From the NCBI GenBank assembly GCA_003614735.1, contig KZ992685.1, positions 1 to 21,263 on the forward strand: 21,263 nucleotides of DNA, in the 5' to 3' direction. Source of the stretch: Thamnocephalis sphaerospora (Eukaryota; Zoopagomycota; Zoopagomycetes; Zoopagales; Sigmoideomycetaceae). The notes beneath the pieces are model-generated. The model searched no databases. It saw only the letters and a list, made by a program, of their open reading frames with translations, and was not told the DNA's origin. The first letter of the stretch is position 1. Every line of letters starts with the position of its first letter. Positions 9,152 to 18,654 of this stretch are shown one piece after another. A program made the position numbers and the translations under genes.

Positions 9152-9406
9152 ATGCCAGCGCGGCCGGCCGTATGCGCGTACATGCTGGTGGCGAGTTGGG
9201 ACGTTGGCGGTGCTGCTGGCGAGGAGCTGTGATGGATGGCATTGCCAATGTGGAGTCTGCGGTCCAACCAATGAGCCTGGCGGCAGTGCGCTCGGAATTG
9301 CTGGCTGCTTTGGATGGGCGGAAGGCCGACGCTGGTGTTGGACGCGGTGACCGCGGTGCACGGCAGCCATGCTGATGCAGTGAATTGTGTGCAGGATCTT
9401 GCCAAA

Positions 9407-10184
9407 ATGCTTATCTCCAAGCAGAACCGGAAGCTCATCTACGAGAGCCTCTTCAAGGGTTAGTGTTTGTCGGCGTGGAAGCACTGGCCACGCGACATGG
9501 TGGCGGCAGGGCTTGCTGGACGGAGTCTGGTTGCAGTCCATTTACACGCGCGTTTGATGCTGCTGCTACCACTGCTTGGGCTGCCATGCGTAGAGGGTGT
9601 GCTGGTGGCTAAGAAGGACTTCAATGCCGCCAAGCACTCGGACATCGCTGTCTCGAACCTGGAGGTCATCAAGGCCATGCAGTCGCTGACCTCGCGCGGC
9701 TACGTCAAGACCCAGTTCTCGTGGCAGTACTACTACTACACTCTGACCAACGAGGGTATCGACTACCTGCGCTCCTTCCTTCACCTCCCGGCCGAGATTG
9801 TCCCGGCTACCTTCAAGAAGACCGCCCGCCCGATCGGCGTGCGCCCGGGCCGCCCCGGTACGTCAGGGACTGTGATTTGTTGGATGGCTATGTGTGCGGT
9901 TGGACCGCGCTGGATTTGATGGTGTCTAACCGTGGGGTTTGCTGCTACAGATGGTGAGCGCCGCGAGGGTGCCTACCGCGCGCCGCGTGGCGATCGCGAG
10001 GGCTACCGCCGTCGTGATGATGCTGGCAAGAAGGAGGGTGCTGCTGGCGATTTCCGCCCGGAGTTCGTAAGTGTTTGCATGGCCCGCGTAACGCGCATCG
10101 TTTGGATGCAGGCTGACGCGTTTGCTGCGTTTGTTGCTGCTTTCTCACCAGCGTGGTGGCTTCGGTCGCGGTCGCGCCGAGTAA
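9407..10184 (+). CDS. RPS10: 40S ribosomal protein eS10
   Basis: Four exons: 9407-9458, 9594-9857, 9951-10066, 10152-10184, giving 154 residues. The protein starts [19 protein letters not shown] and continues with [38 protein letters not shown] and [11 protein letters not shown], all hallmark blocks of eS10, then ends in an Arg/Gly-rich tail (GGFGRGRAE). eS10 is part of the 40S head near the mRNA entry side. Introns are 135, 93 and 85 nt, longer than average here. Codon choice is strongly biased to C-ending codons, as expected for a highly expressed gene and unlike its neighbours. The frame is open upstream of this ATG, but family alignment fixes the start. A CAG at 9391-9393 just before the leader could be the acceptor of a 5' UTR intron. 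Confidence 0.96.
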
Positions 10185-10213
10185 AGATCACCAAGCCATG
10201 GTGTCTTGCACTG

Positions 10214-10219
10214 AATAAA
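10214..10219 (+). terminator. AATAAA polyadenylation signal of RPS10
   Basis: AATAAA lies 30 nt past the eS10 stop codon on the same strand, in the short convergent gap before the RFC1 stop at 10331. Confidence 0.65.
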
Positions 10220-10330
10220 ACGGTCATACCGTTTTCCGCCTAGCCAGCCAGTGCTGTGCGGATGTGCTCCGCATGCAAATATCGTGTCAGCATCTTTTAA
10301 TGTTTAGTGAATGTGGCGATAAGCAAATGT

Positions 10331-13300
10331 CTACTTGGCGCGCCCGCGAGTGCTCTTGCTGGCGCCACGGCCGCGACGTGACGTTGTGCCCTTGGCACGG
10401 GCGCCGGCGCCCTTTACCTTGATGAACGCGTCGCCTTCAATGCCATCGTCGCCGTTATCTTCGTCCGAATCGGCGGCAGGCGCTTCATCAACGTCCAGTG
10501 CTTCTTCCAGATCAGGCTGCTCCGACAGACCGGCGCCTGACTCCTTTTTGGCCGGCTTCTTGGCCACAGCCACGGTGGGATGGTTGCTCTTGTTGTAACT
10601 ACGGGGCAAGCAGACATGAGCGCTACGCAAGCGGCAACGGGCATAGCGTATTTGGAAAACTTACGCGCGCGTAAATGCCGACTTGACGTTGGAAGGGATC
10701 TGCTTCATCAGCTGCTCGCCCGACTCGGGTCCAAGGCGCATTGCAATGAGCGCTTCCCAGTCATCGCGTGTAAGGTAGTATGTGTCCAGCAGATTAATGA
10801 CGCTTTGAACGCCATCCTACACCGCCAGTGGCGTTGTTAGTGTGCATCCACAACCAAAGCGTCGACTTTGCTTTGCTTACTACGCCTTCGGACAACAGTG
10901 GCTGGACCATGGCGCGCGACAGGAGCGGCACGTATGTTTTACGAATCTCTTGCTTATCGCATGCAACTCGCGCACGCATGCGTGCCTGAGCATCCGCCAA
11001 CTGGCGATCGGTCTTGCCAGCCTTTGAATTCTGGCCTAGCCAGCTACCGCGCCGATGATTGCAAATGAGTTAAGCGTAGCTGCCGAGGTTTAGCACAGAG
11101 TAGAACATACCCGGGGAACTGGTACATGCCCTGCATTCCACCGTGCATATAGTATGCCGGGCGAACGCACGAAAACAATGCGTGCGTCGGCATTAGACCC
11201 CACTGCTGCTGCGATCTGAAGAGCATGGCTGCTGTTAGCATTGTTTGGCTAAATTGTCAGCAAGACGCTCGACTCACCCGTGGATTGCAGAGTCTACAAG
11301 ATCGCCTTGCGAAATTGATTCAGATGCCTGAGCGATCAGGTCCAGGACACGCGCACTCGCTTCACGTGGATCAGCTTGCGCTGATCGCGCCATTGAGGGC
11401 GCAACACGTAGATAGTTTTCCTGTAAGTTGTGGTGGCAGGGCTAAGCGACACTTGGCGTAAAAGGAGTTGCGCCGTCGGTTACCTGGACCATGAGCGGCG
11501 CAAGTGAAAAGTCGTTAAAGTACAGGTCAAGCTTTTCGGCGACCGAGGCGGAGCTGTATGCTTGTCCTTGTAGGTATTTGCCAACAATGTCGAACGGGCC
11601 CATGGAGACATGCTTCTCGGACAACTTGCCACTAGCCATTGCCGTTGCAGTAGGCAGCAGACTTAGTAGGTGGTAGCTTTACACTCACAGATTGAAAGTA
11701 CTTACAGTTCCTTGACTTCGTCATAATCTAAACTTGTGCGTGCCAGCTTCCAGGCTGCAAGCTGTTGGGCGGTGCGTTTGCACGTAAGCAAGGCGGTATT
11801 GACGGAGTTTTCATCCAAATCTTACAATGTTTAGCATTTGGCGAATGTCTGAATGTGTCGACGTCACTAGATGATCCACAGCGTTTGGCTGCAGCTTGAG
11901 GCCCTCCCTAATACAAGCAGCGTACGTATTTGTTAGCAAAACGCCACGTTTTGGTAGCCTGTGTGTGGTGCCGTGCATACCGAAATGCAATCGACATGAT
12001 TCTGGCACGGATCGACGCTGCCTCCGGTCTTGCAGCAAGCAAAATGTGGCGTTAGTAATGAGTTGGATGAGCTAGAGTCGGTGACTTACCGGCGGAAGCG
12101 CAAATCGTTGCAATAGTTGGCCAGAGATCGAACTTTGGGCGATTGGCGGTCGTTGCAGATGCAAATGATGGGCGTCTATGATGCATGGTGCATTAGGCGA
12201 CTTGCATCTTCCAACATACCGCACGACAGAGTAAAACAAGGCTTACTTTGGTTTTCTTGATAAACTGAATCAGCTGTGCTATGCCGCCGCGATCACCAGC
12301 AGACATGCCATCTACTTCGTCCATGACCACTGCATTCCGATGCAACTCCGTCTACGTATCGGCGGCTAAGCGCACAAGACGAGGCGGGTGATGGCGCGCA
12401 GAAGAGGCTTACGCTGTTGTCGTATTCAATCATTGTCCGGCTGTTGAGCATCTCTCCCAAGTTTCCCTGGCATAACATGTCAGCCGTAAGTCGTCGAGCT
12501 GCTTACATGCATCTGTGCTATCAACGCGCTACCTACTTCAATCATCTTCTTGCTTCGTGCATCGCTCGCATTAAACTCGATGACGTGGTATCCCTCTGCC
12601 TCGCACACGAGCCTTGCTGCCGTGGTCTTGCCGATACCCGGAGGACCAGAAATGAGCACGGCGCGATGTTCCACCCGACGTCCCTTGGCCCTGCAGTCAC
12701 ACTGTGCATTAGTGAATATGTCAGATCCGACCGGCGCATTACACACATACCAATCACGCAGCCACTGGCCTAATCGCTCAATATTGGACTTGTTGCCACA
12801 AATGTCCTTTAGCTGCTTGGGCTTATACTTGTCGGTCCACATCTCTCCTGACTCGAGTGCTGGCGATCTGTAGTACGTAAAAATAATCGCGCCCAAGTCA
12901 GTAGGCAACAGACACAGACCAAGGTCCGTCTACTGATACGCACTTGGTCGGCGCCGCATCAGCCGCAGGTTCTGAAGGTGCAGACTTGCTAGCTTTGTCG
13001 CTTAGTTGCATTTTGGACGACATTGCAGCCGCCATGTCCGGCTCTCCCTTTGCTGGCTCGTTTCTGATCAGATCGAGAAGCCCGTCTTCGCTCAGAGTTG
13101 GTATTTTCAGGGTCTTGATCTTTTCCAGCTTCTTTTCTCCAGCATCTTCGCCCAAAACAACATACGACGTCCTAGAGCTGGGTGCGCCGGTGACGCGTCT
13201 GCCAGTCGTGGTCGAGGCGGTCAAACAACAGCGAACTGACCGACCGACCAGCGTACACCCACCCGCCGTAGCGCTTCACCAAGTCAGTCGCCTCTTCACG

Positions 13301-14247
13301 AGAAAGTGAGTCCAGCTCGCCTGTAAACACAAAGGTGAGACCCTTTGGAGGTAAAGTCAGCAAGGCGCGCCACGCAGTATCGCGTATCTTCAATCATGTG
13401 GCGGGGCACAAGAATACCTGAAGGCAGTTGGGGGCGCCCTGGGGGATTTCTTTGGATCCAGGTGCCTTTGGACCGGCACGCGCCTTTCTCTCCCAAAAGC
13501 TACGCGGGCAGTTGAGCAGCATGAGTATACAATGCTGCGACTGCAGTAGCACGCATGGCTGAATCGCGGCTTACTTGAACTTTTTCTTTGCCGGAGCACC
13601 GTCTGTGGCTGATGAAGACGCAGCAGCTGGTGGCTGTACCGTTTTCTCCCCTGTTGCTGCGACGACTGGCGCGGCTCCTTCCTCCTCTCCATCTCCATCT
13701 CCAGCAGGGCGCGCGCGTTTCTTGGGTGCTGCTTTTGCTGGCGCCACCACTGGCGCAGGTTCGTCTATATCCATGGCATCACTGTCTTGTGACTTGACAG
13801 GCAGGTCTGCGACCGTCGTTTTTGCTGTGCGCCGAACGCTTTTCCGTGCTGGCGCCGTCTCTGCGTGTATCTCGTCGGTAATGTGCGCCGTCGGCTGATA
13901 CGATGCTGTCGGAGCAAACTCGTCGTCCGAGTCTTCAATTTTCTTTCGACGTACCGTACGCTAACCATTTACCGTCTGGTTAACTAAACAGTGGCCGCCG
14001 CCGTTACTACAGTGAGATTGTCGCGCACCTTTTTGACAGGTTTCTCCTCGGTTGACGTCTTTCCAGTGCTTGCTTTTTCTGGTTGACGCTTACCGCCGCC
14101 ACCACTGCCGCCAAAGTAGCTCGCAATACTACGCTGGCCTATCGACGTAAATATGCGCGTAAGCCATCCTTGCGTAGGCCCACGACACGAGCAGCGTTGC
14201 GTGCCACGCCAGGCTTGCCACCGTGCCAGCAACCTACCAGAGGACAT
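10331..14247 (-). CDS. RFC1: Replication factor C large subunit
   Basis: Twenty exons give 877 residues: 14247-14238, 14138-14029, 13960-13575, 13499-13418, 13342-13263, 13198-12944, 12867-12751, 12690-12507, 12466-12413, 12351-12247, 12175-12090, 12028-11981, 11907-11826, 11761-11706, 11631-11484, 11420-11278, 11215-11111, 11043-10881, 10816-10665, 10598-10331. In order: a PIP box QRSIASYF at residues 5-12; an acidic and basic linker; the [15 protein letters not shown] lead into a BRCT domain (about 185-265, with [19 protein letters not shown]); AAA+ Walker [10 protein letters not shown] (362-370) and Walker [10 protein letters not shown] (434-442); a C-terminal domain containing [12 protein letters not shown] and [11 protein letters not shown]; and a basic tail. 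RFC1 is the largest subunit of the clamp loader that opens PCNA at primer ends. Introns are 40-99 nt, all GT-AG. Every junction is in phase, and the core matches the family throughout. Confidence 0.96.
14238..14247 (-). other. 10-nt first coding exon of RFC1
   Basis: The exon is ATG TCC TCT G, followed by GTAGGT and a 99-nt intron ending CGATAG. Joining gives M-S-S-G directly in front of the PIP box. No other upstream ATG gives an in-frame start to the PIP-box exon. Confidence 0.75.
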
Positions 14248-14570
14248 GCTTGCTTATGTGACGATGATTGGCGTTGTGACCCAGGGGCGTAAAGAAAAGA
14301 GGACGCGTCGCGACTGACACGCGCTCAAACACCACACATGTCAAACAGGCGACGCGGTAATTACGTATGCGAGCCAAACGACCATCTGCCGACCATACAG
14401 CCACACAAACGACCACGTAGACTAGACGACATGCTCGTATTTAGATTTTATGGTATAGCGCATCCAAATACCACTACAATCGATTCTCGCCGTGTCGTGA
14501 ATAAACAGCGTAAGCATCATGGTAGAGAGGGCGCGGTACATTCTGCACGCCGCAAGCGTGCTCTATCGAC
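14248..14570. other. Intergenic region between mL67 and RFC1, nothing recognised
   Basis: This 323-nt stretch separates two minus-strand genes and should contain the mL67 3' UTR and the RFC1 promoter. A plus-strand open frame (14338-14706) crosses it and then runs antisense to mL67; it has no family resemblance. Confidence 0.5.
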
Positions 14571-15173
14571 TCATGCTGTCTTTTGCACCGTAGACTGCGT
14601 GTTTAGCTCCTCGTTGGTGATCAAACGCCCGCGTCTAAGCTCCAGCGCGTGGTGCGATACAAAGTCAGGCCAGGCCAGACCGCGCTCTGCGGGAATATCC
14701 TTGTAGGCAAGACGATCCCAGTAGAGCGCGACCGGAGGAGCTTCGCGTCCGCGTCCCTTTCCCTTGGCCTGCCAGTGTGCGAGCACTTTGCAGAGTGCAG
14801 CGACCTTGTCGTCGGTCTGGTCCAGTTCCTGCAGCGCGCGCGTCTTTTTCGGCTGCTTCATGAACGCCTCAGGATCGCTCGGTCCCGTTGCCGGCACCCT
14901 CAGTATGGACTGGCACAGGCCGCGCGCCGTCTGGTCTTCAAGGCCGACAGCCGCCACCAGCGGCTTCCAGAGATCCTTGCGGAGCCGCGGTGGCCGCTGC
15001 GTTACATTTTGAATCTGCTCCAAATGCTTTGGCTACGCGTCGCGCGTGGCGCTGTCAGCCTGGCACGCAAAGCAGCAACGCGGCTGCTGTCTTACCGTCA
15101 GCGTCCGCTTCCAGCTGACCAAGATCTGCGAGGTGCGCACGTGGCGGAATAGGTAAATGCCGATGGCAGACAT
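14571..15173 (-). CDS. MHR1: Mitochondrial ribosomal protein mL67 / Mhr1 family
   Basis: Two exons, 15173-15096 and 15032-14571, give 179 residues. The N terminus reads IYLFRHVRTSQILVSW, then a LRKDLWKPL block about 40 residues later. Both are signatures of the Mhr1/mL67 family (large mitoribosomal subunit component, also described in yeast as a mitochondrial DNA recombination factor). The C-terminal half is Lys/Arg-rich (KGKGRGREAPP) and ends LNTQSTVQKTA. The ATG at 15173 is the only start that gives the conserved N terminus. The single intron is 63 nt with a GTAAGA donor and GCGTAG acceptor. The gene sits 150 nt downstream of the dicarboxylate carrier stop, on the same strand, so its promoter must be in that gap. 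The family is fungal, which helps place the organism. Confidence 0.8.
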
Positions 15174-15323
15174 TGCTGGCGAGCGCAAGATCAAACGGGT
15201 GGCGGCCGCGATGGAAGAGGGGACGATTATGTGCGCTAGTGCCTGCCGATTGGCGGATGCATCAAAGGTGGTTCATGTTTATGTGCACATGTAGAAAACA
15301 CAGCATTGCGACTATCACCGCAG

Positions 15324-16571
15324 CTACACGGCAGCAGGCGCGCTCACCACCGCCACCTTGGCGTGCCTCTTGTCGTAGATGGCGCGAATCTGCTCCAGAA
15401 TCAGGAACGTTAGGATGGTCTGCGGTCCAAGTCGGGTGAAGGCCGGCACCCAGCCCTTGAATAGCGATGCGGGTCCTTCGACGCGCACCATATGCGCCAT
15501 CGTGCGGAGCGTGCCCTATGGAGCAAACAACAGTGAGCAGCGAGTATGGAAATATGGACCGGTAGCTAAGCCGTAGCGTACCTTGGCCTTGGCACCAGGC
15601 GAGGCGCTCATAGCGCGTGTCTTGACCACATCGACCGGAGCACACGCGGTAGTGGCAACCAGACCCTGCACATCATTGGATCGCTCTGTGAGCACATATC
15701 GCCGGTAATGACGTGCTTTCACATGCTCACCGCAAGCAGACTGGCCGTGAGATGCGTCCAGATGGACTCGGTAAAGTAGGGCGTGGCGAGAAGCGTTTGC
15801 TTGAAAAAGTCGTAGCTCGTCAGCTGTGCGCAGGTGATGATGGTGGCACGCTGTACATTCGGAGCCAGACCACGGAACAAAGCGCGCGGGCCCTCTTCGA
15901 CTGTGACGCGGCGGAGGCCATCAAGTGCGTGGCGATAGTTGCGGCGCTGCTCTACCGGCAGCTGGCCGTCGTTCTGCATGCGCACGTTAATAACGTCGGC
16001 CGGGTTACCGAATACGCCGCCGATGCCGCCTGCGACGACAGCTGCTCCAATCATCTTGTAAAGCGGCATGTTGCCTGTGTGGTGCGCGACGGTTAAATCT
16101 GATTCGATATGCCAGCCTACTAGCAGCAAGATGCTGCAGCTCACCTTTTTCATCCTTGGGGATGCGTTCTTTGATGATATCGTACACGCCAAAGCGAACG
16201 GTCGAGTAGGTCTGACGGCGGTGTAAGCCTGTCGGCACATGGTCGTCGATTACACACGTGTGCTAGCTTACCGCCTGTCGCAAAAGACTGGCACTAAGGC
16301 CGTTGAACAAAGCCAGTGGTCCTTCCGTACGGATGATGATGGCAATGGCGCGTATCGTGCCGGGACTCGGCTGGTTCTTGGCCGTCTGGAAGCGTACTTT
16401 GACTAGGTCAAGCGGGTGCGTAAAGCACGCGGCAAGACCAGCACTGAGACCTGATTTTATCAAATGGTCGCCTGTTAGCGCACGGCTAGGGAGGTGCTCG
16501 GTTGCTCTGGTCTGGCGCTACTTGCCTCCAAACCAGAATGGGTACGACTTGGGCTTGCTTGCCTGTGCCAT
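15324..16571 (-). CDS. DIC1: Mitochondrial dicarboxylate carrier (DIC1/SLC25A10-like)
   Basis: Six exons: 16571-16526, 16450-16272, 16211-16145, 16098-15731, 15665-15582, 15515-15324, giving 311 residues. All three mitochondrial carrier signatures are present: THPLDLVKVRFQT, GNPADVINVRMQND and CAPVDVVKTRAMS. The second, with Asn in NPADVINVRMQ followed by LPVEQRRNYRHALDGL, is typical of dicarboxylate carriers that exchange malate or succinate for phosphate across the inner membrane. Other matching blocks are FWFGGLSAGLAAC, LLRQATYSTVRFGVYD and QLTSYDFFK. Length is normal for a six-helix carrier. The first intron appears to use a GC donor (GCAAGT). The remaining introns are GT-AG, 46-66 nt. 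The last dozen residues (AVVSAPAAV) are unusual and could change if a 3' intron exists. Confidence 0.92.
16451..16525 (-). other. GC-AG intron in the dicarboxylate carrier gene
   Basis: Exon 1 ends TTT GGA G and the intron begins GCAAGT, ending AATCAG. The phase 1 join gives FWFGGLSAGLAACFTHP, matching the carrier family at every position of the junction. The nearby GT (GTAGCG, five nt in) would put the next exon out of frame. Confidence 0.8.
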
Positions 16572-16885
16572 GTTGGAATGCAAGGGGTGTTTAATAGCTA
16601 CAGGCTGCTGGTAGTAAGCGGTGCAAGGTGCAGGACGAGTAGATGACAGTGGTCGCTAAGCGCTGGCGAGTAGTTGCCGCAGAACGGCAGTGGCAAGGGG
16701 AGAAAGCGGCGCCTGGGCTGGGGAGCGGACCGCTTCAAAGCGCGCTTTACATAGAATCGGAATAACTCAGCGAAGTGGCGTCTTCTCAGCAGCACAGGCG
16801 TACGCACGCGTTCACACCCACGTACACACTCACCTGTACCGCCGCCCCTTTCCTAACCGAAGCTGATCGCGCTAGCGCCATAGCA
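16572..16885. promoter_or_regulatory. Shared divergent promoter region (DIC1 / COA8)
   Basis: These 314 nt separate the start codons of two divergently transcribed genes for mitochondrial proteins. No specific factor site is assigned. A plus-strand frame open from 16775 lacks an upstream ATG. Confidence 0.45.
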
Positions 16886-17720
16886 ATGTCCCGCCCAGCC
16901 TTGACGGTTGCAACTGGCGCGGTTCTGCGCGCGCGTGCTACCCATGGCGTCATGCGCGCCGCTGATCTCGCTTGCTGGCGTGCTCCGACCGGCCAGTCTG
17001 CTAAAACAACCGCGGCCTTTCATTTACGCCGTCACCACGGCACCACCGCTGGCCCAGGTAGTCGTTGCACAGCGTATGCCTGCGCCGGAGAAACGGCTAT
17101 CGTGGGCGTTTTGCTCACGACCCGATAGGACGCCGGACATCGCGCAGGAGCGCGGTTGCGCTGGCCGATGCAAAGACCGACGTGATTGGGCCACCTGATC
17201 AAGTGTCGGGTGTGCGACCAGTGCGCTACTACGTGCCAGCCGACGAAAGCGACGAGGTGAGGCTATTGCGTGCTGGCAGCAAAGGCAACGGCGTACATCC
17301 GATGAGCTGACAAACCGCTGTTTGCGTACATGGCCAGGAACGCGCGTGGCGCGAGTGGCGGGAACGGGTCGATCGCGGCCATGAACAGTTTTGGCACGAC
17401 AACAACGCGCAGTTTGAGGAAGCAAAGAGCGCGTTCATGAAGCAATGTCGGTGATAGTAGCGGCGATGGCGGTGACATGGCGTACAGGTTGGCAGGCGTG
17501 GACTGACCATGCACATTGCCTTGCATACACAGTGACGGGCGACACAGGCGGACCGCCGACGGAGGATGACATGGATCACTTCTATCGCCAGTTTCTGCTG
17601 GAGCGCGCGGAGCAGCATCGTGCTTATCAGCGATGGTGGCTACGAGAAAACTTCTCCATGCTTCTGCCAGCGTTACGCGGCTACCTTCGCGGCACCAATC
17701 GCCGCACCTCGGCAGACTAA
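16886..17720 (+). CDS. COA8: Cytochrome c oxidase assembly factor 8 (COA8/APOPT1-like)
   Basis: Four exons: 16886-17057, 17129-17256, 17338-17446, 17533-17720, giving 198 residues. The N-terminal 60 residues are Arg/Ala-rich with almost no acidic residues, as expected for a mitochondrial targeting peptide. The core reads IGPPDQVSGVRPVRYYVPADES (GPPD..S..RPV.(F/Y).(I/V)P..ES in COA8), then EQFWHDNNAQFEEAKSAFM and DDMDHFYRQFL, ending in a helix with RWWLRENFSMLLPALRGYL. This order matches COA8, a matrix protein that helps complex IV assembly. The third donor is ambiguous: GT at 17447 keeps the frame with the acceptor at 17533, whereas the more usual-looking GTGATA at 17451 does not. Residues around that junction are therefore provisional. 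Confidence 0.85.
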
Positions 17721-18654
17721 GGACTTTTGCGCGCGATAACCGCAAGGGCGATAAACAACATGCGTGTAATGGATATGCTATTGTGAAGAACCTTTGTTGC
17801 TGTGTAACTTGGCCAGCAGACGCAGTCAAAAATGCCTAGTACTGTGCTTGCCAGTAATCAGGGTAGAGTTTGCACCTGTAGCTGGACACCTGTACTAGTG
17901 GACTGCTGCAGTTCCTATGTATCGGGCTGCGCTACGCAACCAGGCAGATGATCTATGACGATGATAGACGTCCAGAGCACAGCATGACCGGTCGTGGAGG
18001 TGGTGCGACTGCGACAGATGTTGGCAGCAGCATCCCCACAGAAAAGCATGATGTGCAACTCTTGCAAATTCCCGCCCACAGCGGCGACGGTAAGAGGCGC
18101 GATAAGCCGTCGAGGAGCACAGCCAGGCGGCGATAGGTATGTGCGTGACACCTTTCAATTCATGCGCTCAAGTCCCGTGTAATGCATGCGGCAAGCGCGC
18201 GCTTGCTCGTCGACGGGCTGGAGGTGCAGTCGGCACTTCAAAAGCAGTCCTAGATTTAAACACCAGCCTTGCCGAGCGCCCAGTAAAGGTGTGTGGTGGG
18301 CGCCAGGCATGTGGGGAAGCATCGGCAGTTATAATGCCGGCAACAGCGCGTGACGCGCCACCAGGAAGACCATTTCGCACGCTGGCCCAGCCGAGACCAA
18401 CGAACGCGCTAGACAGCAGTATACAAGCTGAACGTCGCTGCGCATTGGATGGCCATTTGCCTTTTACGTCGGCGCCCTCCTGCCAGCTTGGTGCGTGCCC
18501 AACGCGAGACACGACGCACGTCTACCGGCGCGCGGTCCAGCCGATGTGCCGCCCGTGCACAGCGCAACTTGCTTCCGTTAATCCCACGCCATTCACACAC
18601 CACTTTTGTCCGCCCTAGCGCGCTGCATAACGCAACCGTGACCTGTAGCCTACC
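17721..18654. other. Unresolved 0.9 kb between COA8 and the acyl-CoA oxidase; possible LYR/SDHAF3-like fragment
   Basis: No complete gene could be assembled. Around 17914-18182 on the plus strand, scattered pieces recall a small LYR-type assembly factor: an ATG followed by YRAALRN (17914), a FPPTAAT segment ending at a GTAAGA donor (about 18090), and GDRYVRDTFQFMRSS (about 18129-18176), which resembles the LGDxYVKxEFRxH block of SDHAF3/ACN9. The pieces are in different frames and would need introns shorter than any other in the window. Long open frames on both strands at 18139-18618 have no recognisable content. The promoter of the acyl-CoA oxidase lies at the right end. Confidence 0.25.

Larger units (their letters stand above)
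7918..9406. other. Unresolved low-complexity region between the BET and eS10 genes
   Basis: About 1.5 kb with no gene I can defend. It must contain the BET 5' end and promoter on the minus strand and the eS10 promoter and leader on the plus strand. 8560-8720 is dominated by GCA/GGC-type triplets that are open in several frames on both strands, giving Ala-, Leu- or Gly/Ser/Asn-rich reads. A plus-strand frame near 8777-8900 encodes a hydrophobic membrane-like stretch (FWVGLLAACGLVMLG). Another at 8283-8345 reads ADPAAKQLILSLQDQVWRM, which looks protein-like but could not be joined to anything. Four microsatellites lie here. Confidence 0.4.

Noticed and set aside
9313-9406. In-frame N-terminal extension of eS10
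   Set aside because: The frame is open upstream, but eS10 proteins begin at the MLI(S/P)K... methionine and the upstream residues resemble no eS10.
9459-9593. Possible snoRNA in the first intron of the eS10 gene
   Set aside because: The intron is long for this genome, but no convincing C/D or H/ACA box pair was seen.
14649-15152. Long plus-strand open frame antisense to mL67
   Set aside because: The minus strand carries a recognisable mL67/Mhr1 with a proper intron; the plus frame has no family content.
18139-18618. Overlapping plus and minus open frames before the acyl-CoA oxidase
   Set aside because: Both are Ala/Arg/Cys-rich with no recognisable motif and no supporting splice structure; probably open by base composition.
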